This document shows, one piece after another, positions 1 to 9,934 of a stretch of 64,000 nucleotides of DNA (positions are counted from its first letter, which is position 1; each line of letters opens with the position of its first letter). The notes beneath the pieces were generated by a model. It searched no databases, was not told where the DNA came from, and saw only the letters and a program-made list of their open reading frames with translations. Source of the DNA: Symbiodinium natans (Eukaryota > Sar > Dinophyceae > Suessiales > Symbiodiniaceae); contig CAJNDS010002771.1 in assembly GCA_905221605.1 (NCBI GenBank), positions 64,001-128,000 on the forward strand, in the 5' to 3' direction. The position numbers were made by a program, and so were the translations under genes.

Positions 1-1
1 G

Positions 2-211
2 GAAATCGGCCACATTCCTGGAGCCAAGAACACCGATGCGGATGATCTCAGCCGCAACCGCCTAGAGAAGTTCGCCCGCTCTGGCCATGCTCGAAGATTC
101 GCAGTGCACCTTTCGCACCTGCACAAGTCGGCCCACGAGGTCACCCTAGCCTCTGCCGAAGTGCCCTGGAGCCAAGGCCTCCTGGACGTAGCGTCCCCTG
201 CGCACGCCTAG
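2..211 (+). pseudogene. 3' end of retroelement polyprotein (RNase H C-terminus)
   Basis: The open frame enters from outside the window and ends at TAG 209-211. It begins with the signature of the last RNase H helix of retroelement pol proteins, HIPGAKNTDADDLSRNR. The same motif closes the complete pol at 43210-46098 (HLAGEKNVWADELSRNR), so this is probably the tail of a related tyrosine-recombinase-type element. About 50 residues of unassigned tail follow the motif. Whether the upstream part is intact cannot be seen. Confidence 0.75.
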
Positions 212-274
212 CAGACCACACGCGGTGGGGGTTGCCTGGCCTTACTTTCACTGGTCTGCCCCGGGCCGCTAAAG

Positions 275-936
275 TGGGGGTATGCCGCATATCAGGACCG
301 GTGCCTCTCGCCTGAGGGGCCTCCCGGCCTGATTGCCAAACTCGCCCAGAGCAGCACCCGTGAAAAAAGGCCGGCGTATGCAGGGTAGGACGTTGTTGCC
401 CCTAGTCCCCCTCCCGTAGGGTCTTTGGGATCTAGAGGGCTCGCACTACCCGCTTCTCCCCCAACTAGGGTTAGGTCTTGCAGTGGGCATTGTCTGAACG
501 CACTGGGGTTTTTTGTTCCCAGATGTTTTGACACGCACGAATCATGACCACCCATGTCTGCCCATGCCCAGCTGACTCCTGGCTCAGCTGGCCCTGACCT
601 AACCCGTGTTGGGGCCGTGCATAGTGTGTGAGCATTTCTTCGCCCGCCCGCCCTTGCCCTGCTCACTCAACGCCACACTATATGCACTCTCCACAATAGC
701 CGAGTGCAGACAGGCGTGTTCAGACAACGCCCACTGCAAGACCTAACCCTAGTTGGGGGAGAAGCGGGTAGTGCGAGCCCTCTAGATCCCAAAGACCCTA
801 CGGGACTAGGGGCAACAACGTCCTACCCTGCATACGCCGGCCTTTTTCACGGGTGCTGCTCTGGGCGAGTTTGGCAATCAGGCCGGGAGGCCCCTCAGGC
901 GAGAGGCACCGGTCCTGATATGCGGCATACCCCCCT
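275..936. repeat. Inverted repeat, about 225-bp arms
   Basis: Bases 275-503 reappear reverse-complemented at about 713-936, leaving a spacer of about 210 bp. The arms are nearly identical: the same peptide (LQDLTLVGGEAGSASPLDPK) is read from the minus strand of the left arm and the plus strand of the right arm. The pair lies just after an RNase H gene end. It could be a terminal structure of a DIRS-order element or an independent foldback insertion. No target duplication was recognised. Confidence 0.8.
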
Positions 937-968
937 CCCTTTTGGAGGGTGTCAAGGCGGCTAAGTTC

Positions 969-1035
969 GGGCTACTCCTCTTTGGGAGGCAGTAGTGCGG
1001 CTGTGTGTTGGGCTACTCCACTTTGGGAGGCAAAA
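969..1035 (+). repeat. Tandem 26-bp motif, 41-bp period, before the PLD exon
   Basis: The string GGCTACTCCNCTTTGGGAGGC occurs at about 969-990 and again at 1010-1031, followed by CAGTAG and AAAAG respectively. The second copy ends where the phospholipase-D-like frame becomes convincing. The pair could be duplicated 3' splice-site sequence or ends of an introner-type insertion. This is inferred from position only. Confidence 0.4.
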
Positions 1036-1429
1036 GGCTGCCGGCGCAGAAGTCCGGGTTGCTTGCGGGACTTCGGTCCGCGACGCCTACGCTCAGGATG
1101 GGCGCGGAGCCCGAGTAGGGTCAGGGATCCAGGGCCTCCACCATTCAAAGGCCTTGTGCCTACTGCGGCCCGATGGCGCGGTGTTGCTGGTTGGCAGTCT
1201 CAATTTCACCACAAGCAGCAAGGCCATTTCCGAGACTGGCCTCAGGCTTGAGACTGCGAAGGCACACCCCGCCACGGTTTCCTTCGTTGAGGAGTTTCAG
1301 CGTGTTGCGGCTGGGGCTTTGGATCTCAACGAGGCGGCCGCCCGGCGCCCACAGCTCGAGCGCGCAAGCAGCTCCGGCAGCCACGCCGTTGTCACAGCCG
1401 CTCAGGAGATTCCAGTCGGAATCGAGTAG
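995..1429 (+). CDS. Phospholipase-D-like (HKD) domain exon
   Basis: The 144-codon frame carries one complete HKD motif: H50-S-K52 at nt 1142-1150, an Asp at residue 60, then GSLN at 67-70. This is the arrangement H-x-K-x(n)-D-x(6)-G-S-x-N of PLD-family phosphodiesterases. The preceding AGAEVRVACG resembles the strand before the motif in single-HKD proteins such as mitochondrial cardiolipin hydrolase (PLD6). PLD enzymes cleave phosphodiester bonds through a His-phosphoenzyme, usually as dimers or with two motifs. The true start is not visible. The alternative-start Met at 995 is arbitrary and the coding exon probably begins near 1030 after an intron. The frame ends with a polar tail at TAG 1427. 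A host gene exon and a retrocopy are both possible. Confidence 0.6.
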   Translation: MRLCVGLLHFGRQKAAGAEVRVACGTSVRDAYAQDGRGARVGSGIQGLHHSKALCLLRPDGAVLLVGSLNFTTSSKAISETGLRLETAKAHPATVSFVEEFQRVAAGALDLNEAAARRPQLERASSSGSHAVVTAAQEIPVGIE

Positions 1430-2018
1430 GCTGCGGCCGTTCGGCGCAGCGTGGTATCCATTCCACGCATGATTCAGGTGTCGCAGCACGGCGCGGCACG
1501 CTGCTTCGCCGCATTTCTTCTTTGCACTTTGCTGTTGCTTGCGGGCGCAACGCCGCGGCAGGATGGAGTCCTGCCTATTTTGCGTTCCCCGCCACACATC
1601 TGACGCTCGCGGACCGTGTCCAGGTCGCGGCGTGGCGCTCACCGAAGCGCGTGTGAGTAGCCATGCTGCGGCACAAGCCATGGGCGCGGCTCTCGCTGAG
1701 TCCGGTAGCCCGTAGGGTAGTTCGAGATAGGTGAGTAGCCGTAGCCGTAGCTTAGGACCGGTAGTTGTACAGTGTACTATAGCTTTTGCACTTCGCACAA
1801 GTAGCACAGAGACCTGCCTATATAAAAATCTGGAGCCTCGCCTGCCAGCACAAAGGTGGGAGCTCTCTGCCGAGGTACCAGACCATGGTCGCACGCGACG
1901 CCCTCGCCCTACCCTCCTATTCTTTCTTCGAAGTGCTTGATGCACTTTCTCGGCTGAGGGGCGAATGTGAGCAGATCAATGCATGATAGCATGCTGTGCT
2001 CTGTGCCAGTGTAGTCTG
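1430..2018. other. Intergenic stretch without a recognised gene
   Basis: No recognisable domain is read on either strand. A long minus-strand open frame (1160-1945) is rich in Arg and Ala and is most likely an antisense shadow. The only notable frame is the short one at 1885-1986, listed separately. Confidence 0.5.
1885..1986 (+). CDS. Short 33-residue ORF, unknown
   Basis: An ATG frame with a balanced, helix-like composition (SFFEVLDALSRLRGECEQI) ends at TGA 1984-1986. It does not match a family that can be named here. It could be the N-terminal stub of a Gag or a chance frame. TATATAAAAA lies about 60 bp upstream, but dinoflagellate promoters do not depend on TATA boxes. Confidence 0.25.
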   Translation: MVARDALALPSYSFFEVLDALSRLRGECEQINA

Positions 2019-2026
2019 TAGCATTT
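2019..2026 (+). repeat. MITE left target-site duplication TAGCATTT
   Basis: This sequence is identical to 2606-2613 and abuts the left inverted repeat. Confidence 0.8.
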
Positions 2027-2605
2027 GGCGGGCGCGGGATTCAAGACGCCCTTTATTTCCCTATGACTGTCTACGAAGTGTAGTTTTTCTTGTATTTGCC
2101 GTCTGAATCGGGTTCCTTAGAGACTCAAGACAGATTCTGCTCCGACAAAGCCTCGCTGTTGCTTTTCATTGCTTTCATTACTAAAACCTCCCAAATTACC
2201 TCTTCTTGAGCTCTTTAATATGGCCGAATATTTAAGACGCCCCTGGGTTCTTCGCTCATTTCTCCGACAGCAGCTTCACACCATTGAAGATGATGATGTG
2301 TGATATGTTGCGATGCTGATCATTTAGTATGGTCGAAACACTGGGCCTGGAGCCTCACACTTGCAAGCCTAGTTCAATCCAATGACGCTCCAACCCCTGA
2401 AATCCAAACAACTGACCAGCGACACGGCACTTAAGACTTAAGACTTACCAAACACACTTATGCCGGGCGCGGGGCCTACATATTCAGCGGCCTAACCACC
2501 TGATCTTATGGTAAACACCCGATTCCGGAAAAAATCGCCTTCTAACACCAGAAACCTCTCTTTTTTAATTTAAAACCAAGGGACGTCTTAAATCCCGCGC
2601 CCGGC
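2027..2605. mobile_element. MITE (hAT-like) with 8-bp target duplication
   Basis: The 579-bp segment is bounded by about 27-bp terminal inverted repeats. The left end reads GGCGGGCGCGGGATTCAAG and the right end, reverse-complemented, reads GCCGGGCGCGGGATTTAAG, with three mismatches over the repeat. TAGCATTT directly flanks both ends (2019-2026 and 2606-2613). An 8-bp duplication is typical of hAT-superfamily transposition. There is no transposase frame inside, so it would be a non-autonomous miniature element. A partial internal copy of the terminus lies near 2462. Confidence 0.8.
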
Positions 2606-2613
2606 TAGCATTT
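2606..2613 (+). repeat. MITE right target-site duplication TAGCATTT
   Basis: This sequence is identical to 2019-2026 and abuts the right inverted repeat. Confidence 0.8.
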
Positions 2614-2640
2614 CACTTGCACGTTTCAGTTTTGGAATTT

Positions 2641-2657
2641 GCCAATTTTGGCTCAAG
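2641..2657 (+). other. Relic dinoflagellate spliced leader
   Basis: GCCAATTTTGGCTCAAG matches the last 16 bases of the conserved dinoflagellate spliced leader (GCCATTTTGGCTCAAG) with one inserted A. Such relics mark cDNA that was trans-spliced, reverse transcribed and reinserted. It lies about 210 bp upstream of the methyltransferase-like frame at 2850. Confidence 0.65.
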
Positions 2658-2849
2658 TACGAGATAGTCTTGTAGCCGTTGTGCTCGGTAGTTTCGTTCT
2701 GTAGCTTTTAGGTTGCAGAGCGGTCCGACCGGACGCTCGGCCGTAGGGCACCTCAGAGCTGGTGATCCCGCGAAGTCGTAAAACAGCGTGGCCAGCCTGC
2801 GTTTGCATTGCTTGTGCAAGACCAGTGACTGGTCGACTTCACAGCCTCC

Positions 2850-3140
2850 AGGTGACCGTGCACCCTTGCGCAGCGTGCCTCCTGCGTGTTCTGTTTATCA
2901 GCCGACTTGCCCTTGTTCCTTGAGCTTTGCTGCGGTTCTGCCACTCTTTCCGGTGTTGTGCAAGAGGCAGGTTTCAGCGTGTTGCCCATCGACTGGGGTC
3001 GCAATGTGCACAAGCCTGCAGTTCACCCTTTGCAGCTTGACCTTCGTTCCCGTGCTTCCTGGGGTTTCGTCAAGAATTTAGTCAAGTGCCGCAAGACCTT
3101 TTGGGTGCACGTGGCGCCACCCTGTGGCACTGCCAGCAGG
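2850..3140 (+). pseudogene. Cytosine-methyltransferase-like pol fragment, 5' half (split by LINE)
   Basis: The frame reads LFLELCCGSATLSGVVQEAG (the SAM-binding motif I position, normally DLFxGxG). It continues through a hydrophobic strand (VLPIDWG) and an acidic LDLR segment to HVAPPCGTASR, which is the Pro-Cys catalytic loop of C5-methyltransferases (motif IV). At 3140 the frame is cut by a LINE insertion. It resumes in the same frame at 30700, as judged by a shared 13-bp duplication and uninterrupted codons. The upstream 200 bp contain stops, so the N-terminus is decayed. The domain is the type found N-terminal to RT in the elements at 18674 and 43210. Confidence 0.7.
3128..3140 (+). repeat. 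LINE target-site duplication, left copy
   Basis: CACTGCCAGCAGG is repeated exactly at 30687-30699. Joining the host after this copy to the sequence after the right copy restores the methyltransferase-like frame (CGTASR then ARGIGRG). Confidence 0.8.
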
Positions 3141-3235
3141 AAGTCTCTTGGCTCTAGTGCTCCACAACAGCGTGGGGCGGGGGGGGGGAGCGAACTGAGG
3201 ATTCACGTCCACTGATGCTTCTGTTTTATCTTTGT

Positions 3236-3250
3236 GTCATTTTGGCTAAA
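3236..3250 (+). other. Relic spliced leader at the LINE 5' end
   Basis: GTCATTTTGGCTAAA ends directly before an ATG at 3251. The leader core CATTTTGGCT is exact, and the flanking bases differ at one position on each side. It sits about 100 bp inside the element start defined by the target duplication, as expected for an element copied from trans-spliced mRNA. Confidence 0.55.
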
Positions 3251-4669
3251 ATGAGTTTTCATTTCGTTTTGCTGCGGTTGCACGGTATTCTCTTCTCACT
3301 AGTATTTGTAAGCAACTTGAGCTCCCGAGCCATGGCTTTTCACACATGTGTTTTCATGGGAAGATGGCTTCTGGTATGGTGCCTGGTGATGTTTTGCCTC
3401 GCCTGTGGGTCACCGGACGGCGGCCGAAAGGGGCCATCGACTACGCCGACCTCGAATCGATCCAGGACCCCTCGGTCGAGAGATGAGCACGATGGTCAAA
3501 GGTGGGTCTTCCATGTGGTGCACGGATTCCTGAGGGAGCATCGAATGGCGGATGGCGCTTGGAGGATTGAATATCCAGAGGACAATGCTACCGCCTCAGC
3601 CTCGACGTCTTGTCAACCGACTGGAGCATCGGGCGCTTTGGACGCCGTGGAGGGGGCGACCCACAACCTGCCAGATGGAGTATCGGGTGCTCCAGCCACG
3701 GCGGAAGGTGCGACCAACAACACGGAGTTGCCTGCATCATCGCAGGAACAACTTCCGGCACTACGGGCTGTGCAGACTCACTTGTGGGAGGTGATGAGGG
3801 AATTGACTGCCCACCTGACGGAAGGAGTCGAACTCAGTGAGGCGGCACAGGCACACTGGAGAGATGCCACCACGCAACTTCAGGGCATGCTTGGGGCCGG
3901 CAGCAACCCGGCGGATCTTCAGACTCAACTTGGCGACTGGCTCCTGGGTCAAGCCTTGGATCCTGAAGTGGTGACATATGGATTTACGTGGACGATGAGG
4001 TCGGCAACGTGTTCCTCGCCGGTGGGGACGGCCCAATGGGTGCTGGACATGGTCACCGGGGACTTGCCGGCCAAGCCCAGCCGACCTCAACGTGATGCTG
4101 GAGGTGCGCTACCATATTCCCTAGCCAGTCATGCCGAGATAGGGTCTACTAACGCCAACCACAGCCTCCGAGCCCGCGATCTGTGGCCAAGCTTGTATAA
4201 CATAAGTCCCTACACTCCTCCCCACTGTGACGCGTTGTGTCAGGAGATCAGCAGTGAGCAGCTTTTGAGTGATACTGGCGACAGTCAGATTCGGAGAGAA
4301 GCTAAAGGTTGGCACCAGGCCACTTGTCATAGAGAATGGTTGAGGCCTAGAGGTTGGGTTCGCAAGCTTCCGGCAAGGGTTAAAAGGCCTCTCCGAGGTA
4401 GACGGTCAGGAACCCGCCAGCAGATGTTGCACCGCTTTTTCAGGTTCCTCCCGAGCAAAAGTGCACCAGCGGGCATGCTTGCTTCGGCGCCACGGGCACT
4501 GCAGATTGCACTCCTCTTGTTGCTTTGCTTTACAGCGCGTTATGCGGATATGGGCCCAAACAGCACTCCATTGGCGACACGCCATTCCTTCCGTGTGAGT
4601 GCCCCCTGGCACCTACCGAACCGATTCGAAGGCTTGGATGTGCAGCGTTGCCAACCCTGCTCAGCCTGA
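3251..4669 (+). CDS. Putative LINE ORF1-like frame, unknown function
   Basis: An open frame of about 470 codons starts at the ATG that follows the spliced-leader relic. The first 55 residues are strongly hydrophobic (several Leu/Phe/Val runs), so they may form a signal or membrane segment or may simply be untranslated. Residues from about 80 to 290 are polar, with TPTSNRSRTPRSRDE and a helix-like part (LWEVMRELTAHLTEGVELSEA). No RNA-recognition motif, coiled coil or zinc knuckle is recognised. The last 180 residues have mixed composition and may be beyond the real end. The position between the LINE 5' end and the endonuclease ORF is the main reason for calling it ORF1. Confidence 0.35.
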   Translation: MSFHFVLLRLHGILFSLVFVSNLSSRAMAFHTCVFMGRWLLVWCLVMFCLACGSPDGGRKGPSTTPTSNRSRTPRSRDEHDGQRWVFHVVHGFLREHRMADGAWRIEYPEDNATASASTSCQPTGASGALDAVEGATHNLPDGVSGAPATAEGATNNTELPASSQEQLPALRAVQTHLWEVMRELTAHLTEGVELSEAAQAHWRDATTQLQGMLGAGSNPADLQTQLGDWLLGQALDPEVVTYGFTWTMRSATCSSPVGTAQWVLDMVTGDLPAKPSRPQRDAGGALPYSLASHAEIGSTNANHSLRARDLWPSLYNISPYTPPHCDALCQEISSEQLLSDTGDSQIRREAKGWHQATCHREWLRPRGWVRKLPARVKRPLRGRRSGTRQQMLHRFFRFLPSKSAPAGMLASAPRALQIALLLLLCFTARYADMGPNSTPLATRHSFRVSAPWHLPNRFEGLDVQRCQPCSA

Positions 4670-5910
4670 TTTCACAGGCATCTTGTGTCTCGACAGGTCT
4701 GTCAACTCCCTTCACAGAACACTCCGTCCATGCCGACATGCCTAGAGGAGGGTATCACATGGGGCTATCCAAGACTAATGCCGAAGCTGTTCCAAGATGT
4801 CATGTCTTTGTCGGTGTTGCGGGAAATCCTTGCTTGGGCAGGTCCGTATGCTTGCGGCACAGCAGAGAGGATGTCGCTGGGCAATACCTTGACGGAAGAC
4901 TGTGTCAGGGGCCGAGCAGTCGTGCTGCGCATTCAGTCCAATCACACGCTTCCTTCATAACCAGGCAAGATGGGGTGTGGAAGCACTGGGGCAATTGGCC
5001 CGGTTGTGTCGCTGACCTATTCCACTCTTGCTTTTGCTGCTTCATGCCAGCGATCTCATATGCTCAATATGATGCGGTCCGGAACCGAGGCGCCACCTCT
5101 GACATGTCTTGCACCGCCTTTTCCACCTGCAAGGCCGGCCCGGGCACGCTTACTTTTACCGACAGCACCAGGCTACTCCTCTTAGTCCATCACTTGGAGC
5201 ATGTTCTCTTATCTTTGCGACTGCGCCACATGTTTACCATAATGCCATGCTATGGGTCGAGAGACCACTCATTGATCTCTGAGTGCAGTGACACTAGGCG
5301 TTCAGCCCAGTGCAGACTGTCCCTGGGGTCTTTCAGGCATTCGAAGATGCGGAGCCGGAAGCACCGGGCTCACCTACCACGCCACCGGTCTACAGGTATC
5401 AATGAGTGTGTGCCAACTGGGCCTGATCTCTTCTATCCTGTACGCGATGCAGAGACCCAGGCAGGCCCTGAGGGGCCAGTGTGCCGAACGGCTGCCCGCA
5501 CAGGCGTGCCAATGGCTATACGAGGATTGCCAGAGAGAAATATGTGTGCAGAGCAACATGTTCTGAGCAACATGCTCTCGGCTGTGCTTACGTTGATAAT
5601 CTCAGTTGTTCTTCTTGGAGCCTTGGTCAGGTGGTCACCGGAGTTGGCCAGCAGAAACAGACAAGGCGGATGGAATGCTTCAGTGTTTCGCTTGCACTCA
5701 ATCTTCCCTCAGAAATGGTTTTCTGCCCGGGTAGGAACCACCCAAAGGTCCTCTTTCTTCCTGCACCCTTTCACTCACGGTCGATGGTCATCGCGCCTGA
5801 CATCAGAGGCCACCCATAGCCACGACAATACTCCCCCCGCACCGCCCTTACTCACTTGTAGCCAACCCGGTCCCAAGTCCGGGCATGTCAGCTCGGCAAA
5901 CAGGCATTGA
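4525..5910 (+). CDS. Open frame between ORF1 and endonuclease, status uncertain
   Basis: A 461-codon frame in a different phase overlaps the previous frame by 145 bp and the next by 4 bp. Its composition is rich in Cys, His and Ser without a recognisable pattern. One hydrophobic stretch lies near residues 355-370 (LTLIISVVLLGALV). It could be an extension of the ORF2 protein in another frame after decay, or a chance open frame. Nothing in it can be assigned to a family. Confidence 0.2.
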   Translation: MLYSALCGYGPKQHSIGDTPFLPCECPLAPTEPIRRLGCAALPTLLSLISQASCVSTGLSTPFTEHSVHADMPRGGYHMGLSKTNAEAVPRCHVFVGVAGNPCLGRSVCLRHSREDVAGQYLDGRLCQGPSSRAAHSVQSHASFITRQDGVWKHWGNWPGCVADLFHSCFCCFMPAISYAQYDAVRNRGATSDMSCTAFSTCKAGPGTLTFTDSTRLLLLVHHLEHVLLSLRLRHMFTIMPCYGSRDHSLISECSDTRRSAQCRLSLGSFRHSKMRSRKHRAHLPRHRSTGINECVPTGPDLFYPVRDAETQAGPEGPVCRTAARTGVPMAIRGLPERNMCAEQHVLSNMLSAVLTLIISVVLLGALVRWSPELASRNRQGGWNASVFRLHSIFPQKWFSARVGTTQRSSFFLHPFTHGRWSSRLTSEATHSHDNTPPAPPLLTCSQPGPKSGHVSSANRH

Positions 5911-8366
5911 CAGACCTTGTGTGCGTCTACATGCTGGTCGTTTTCAGGCCTACACACTCTCTGTTGGATGGTCCTTCTGTTTTGCCTCCCAAAAATCTGT
6001 ACAGGGGCGAGAGCCGACATGGAGATGAGGGTTGCGTCCACAGCCAGGGAGCCGGCAATCTACACATTTCAGAGGCGAGGAAGCGTTCATTCAGACGGGC
6101 GGTTCTAAGAGCACAGAGTCAGGGCAGCACTATGTACAAAGGTCGCCTGGTCACAGCACATCAACTTCGAGGATCCCGATGCACTCTGCGTCCGGTCTCC
6201 CAGAACCGGAATCGACACATGCCCTTGGAGTGGAACCCTATAGCTCCCCACTGGCAAGTAGGAACCGATCAGCAGGTTCTTAGGGTGTTAACATGGAACA
6301 CGGGGGGACTAGGGTCCGGGATACTAGAGGAATTTCTTACGTGGATTGAAGATCTGCCGGCCTCTCAGCGTCCGCACATTATCATGCTCCAGGAGACTCA
6401 TTGGAGTCATGATGGAGAATGGGAAGCCGGCGGATGGATTCACATAAGTTCAGCCAGGCCAGCGACCACAACAGACAGGTATTCAGGTCTTCTCACCCTA
6501 ATTAAAATACCAGGGATTCGCCAGATACATGTGCACTTCAACCGAGTCCTGCCAGGCAGGATTGACCACATTCGCATAAGCTTTTCGGCCTATGATGTGG
6601 ACGTCATCAATGTCTATCAGAAGGCACTTTCCTTTCGAGACATTGACGCCCACTATGCCACTCGATCTCATGTCATTGCCAAGTTGGATAAAACCCTAAC
6701 CTCGATCCCCCAGCGTAACTATGTAATACTGGGTGGCGATTTCAATGTTCAGCTAGGGTCCTGTGAACCGCACGTGGGACCGTGTGGATCAATTCGACAG
6801 CCTGACAGGCAAATCGCCAGGGACCATCCTAAATTTCTGCGGTTGCTCCAGGACCATGGGCTTTGTGTTCTGAACTCATGGAGAAGTGCTCAGCACACGT
6901 TCACCCATCTTGGCAAGCGCACTCGCATTGATTACATTTGCACGAGATTGATGCATGCCAATGGTCCTTCCAAGTTGGCCAGTCCACACCATGCCTGCAC
7001 ACTGACGGCGTGGAAGGACACGCGTCACTTCCCTGTTCTGGCGTGGATCTCATGCCGCAAAAGTCACATCAAATCTGCAGAGGCTAAGCAGCCCATCTAT
7101 GATCGGCATGGCATGACGTTAGGTCTTCAGGACCCGAAACAAGTGGAGGCAGCGAACCAAAAGCTGACTTCTATCATAGGCAACCCTTCCGCCAATTATG
7201 CTGACATACCGCAGGCCATGCACCAAGTGGCTGCTCATCTTTACCCAAAGACCCGTGGACAATGCCCGGCCCTCAAGACTGCGGGATGGAGGGACTCAGG
7301 GATTCAACTTAGCATAAGGACCATGTGGCAGGCCTATAAGACTAGCAAAGGCATCACGACACTTCCTGCCTGGCAGATCACGCGACAGCAAAAGCTACGC
7401 TTGCCATGGCAAGCCTTCCTCCTGAGACGTCTCGTCCTGAGATGGAGGGCCAGCGCCTTCTACATGACCTGTCGTAAACAAACACAGGCACATGGACGGA
7501 GAATTAAACGTGAAAGATTCATGGGATACCTTAAGCTAATAGATGACGCCGAAAAGGCAGGCAATCCCCATGCCATGTATAAGGTCATCAGATCCCTGGC
7601 ACCCAAAATGCCGCGCGTGAGACCAGCGATTCGAGGCGAACATGGAGAATTCCTCACCGACGCAGGGGAGGTCAAAGCTGTGAAGGCTCACTTCCAATCT
7701 GTGTGGAAGCTCCCGGCAGAATGGGAGCACCCGGAGCTCAGTGAGCAGGTTGTGGCCTCAACCAGCGAAGACGCTTTCAGTTTTCAGGTCCCTACTCTAA
7801 CCGAGATCATCTCTAAAATTGATTCCATCCGCACCCACAAGGCTTTGCCAGATGACATGCCGCCAGCAGGCATATGGAAGATGGTTGCACCGACCCTAGG
7901 TTGCGTGGCCTATGCGGCAACATGCGACTACTGGAATCACATTCAGTCCAAGGCTTTCCCCGCTCAGTGGTCCTACACCCAGGTCGTCCTTCTACCTAAA
8001 CCGGGCAAGATGCACGGTCAACCAAGCTCACTGCGCCCGATTGGACTGCAGGATCCAATTGCAAAATCCTATGTCTCTATCCTTGCCAGCAAGCTTCAGC
8101 CCTACGCTAAGCGCTATCTTCGAGATATTCCGCAATTTGCTTACCTGAGTCACCGGGATGCTATAGGAGCCCAATACAGAGCCCTGAGGCACTGCAGATT
8201 GGCTCGAGAACACACTCAACTACAAGTGACGAATGTCCACCACAGGCGCGAGCATGGACAGACGCGCAAATTTGCAGCAGCTCTTCAGATCTCCATTGAT
8301 TTAACACAAGCTTTTGACTGCGCCCCATGGCAGTTACTGCGTGAATCGTTGCACCGAACAGTTTAA
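5907..8366 (+). pseudogene. LINE ORF2 part 1: AP-like endonuclease and RT N-terminal half
   Basis: Residues of about 124-383 form an apurinic-endonuclease-like domain with LTWNTGG, LQETHW, GGDFNVQ, RIDYIC and a terminal DTRHFPVLAW (the Asp-His pair). These are the Asn, Glu, Asp-Asn and His positions that nick target DNA for target-primed reverse transcription. From residue 690 the RT fingers and palm begin (VVLLPKPGK, LRPIGLQDPIAK, then ISIDLTQAFDCAPW with the first catalytic Asp). The frame then stops at TAA 8364. The 35-40 residues normally found between this point and the GVRQGC motif are missing, and the next frame takes over. The start at 5907 is the first codon the open frame permits. 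The first 120 residues are not conserved-looking. Confidence 0.8.
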
Positions 8367-9934
8367 ACAAGCGCGCATACATGTCAGGCCTGAGAGAGGA
8401 GTGCGCCAGGGATGTGCCTTGTCCCCAGTAGTTTGGAGTATCTTCACTGGCCTTCTTCTAAATGAGTACCACGCCAGCATCCAACATGATGTAGTCGCTC
8501 CAGAAATCACGGCATTTGCAGATGACATGCACAGTGGATGGCTACTTGATAAACCGGAAGAGCTGCCTATAGCACTCTCTCAAGTGCAATCCATGCTTTC
8601 CTTGCTTGAGAGATTCGGTCTTAAGGCAAACCCGGGCAAGAGCAAGGCCATTCTTCGCGTACAAGGTGCGGAGGCGACGCGGCTGCGCAGCAGTTGGTGC
8701 TACAAAGTCAAAAATGATTCATACCTACGCTTGCCCTCTAAAGGTGAGAGAATCGGCATTCCCCTAACTTCGAAAATTGCATACATGGGTATTGTCCTCA
8801 GTTATGACTCGTTTGAAAAGCAAACGATAACTAAGAGGATAGGGGTTGCCCAGGGTAGTTATGAAAGACTGAGACGGATACTGAACAATCGCACCACTTT
8901 GAATCTGCAGCAGCGTATCCGAATCTGGCGTGTGACAGTTCTACCTGCGCTATTCTATGGCACAATCCACATCATGTTGACCAGGGAGCTGGCTGAAAGA
9001 ATACATGGATTGTGCATGCGACACTTGCGAGCCATCAGCAACAGCCCACTGCATATCACAGGGGAATCAAATGAGAACCTGCTGCTCCGGCTGGGGGTGC
9101 AATACCCCATTGCCATGCTACACACACAGCACCTCAAGCGTGCACAGAAGCTACACATTCTTGCCCAATCCTCTCAGCATGATCCCATGATGTGCTCGAG
9201 TCCAATGCTTGCCTGGATGGAAGAATGCAACGTTCGAGTGGGCACATATGCGGCACTCTACGAGGCTGCCTCCACGACGCATCCGGACCAGGTTCCGGCC
9301 ACAGCGGCGCAGTCGTTCGTGTGCGATGTATGCTCTAGAGCATTTGCCACAGAGTCATCCTTGCGACAGCATATCAGCAAAACACACTTGCCGAAGCCTA
9401 AATCTGAGCTCCCTAAGGTTGCGGATCCCGAAGCCGAGGTGAGGAAATATGGCACAGATGGCATGCCGACCTGCAGGTTTTGTCATGAAAAATTCAGCAA
9501 ATCGCACGCATTGCAGAGACATATCACACTACAGCGATGCACCCAAATGCCGCAGAGTGTCTCACCGACAGTGTCCGATTTGGGGAGCATGCCTACAGCC
9601 AGTTGCGATAGCCAATGTCTCCAGCATGATGCCGAATTCCTACAGGCGTTCAAAAAATCAGGCAGTAGCATTTTGCACAAATTCCCTTCACAGATTGAGA
9701 GAGCGAAGCATCACTGCTGCCTTTGCAATCAGTGGTTGATACGAGACGCTGACTTCAAGTCTCACTACAAAAGATCCCACCAATCAATTTGGGAAAAATA
9801 TGGCGTCAGAGCGACTCGCCTAGTGGGAAGCTTGCCCATGGGATCTCAATGCACACTATGCGGATCAAAGACAGGCGCTAAGACAAGGCATAGTTGCCCA
9901 GTCTTACTACAGCTGCATTTGGCCACCTTGCTGC

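Noticed and set aside
1818-1832. TATATAAAAA as a TATA promoter
   Set aside because: Dinoflagellate promoters generally lack TATA boxes, and no confident gene starts nearby.
1160-1945. 261-codon minus-strand open frame
   Set aside because: Arg/Ala-rich, no motif, and antisense to the HKD exon whose frame has a recognisable family.
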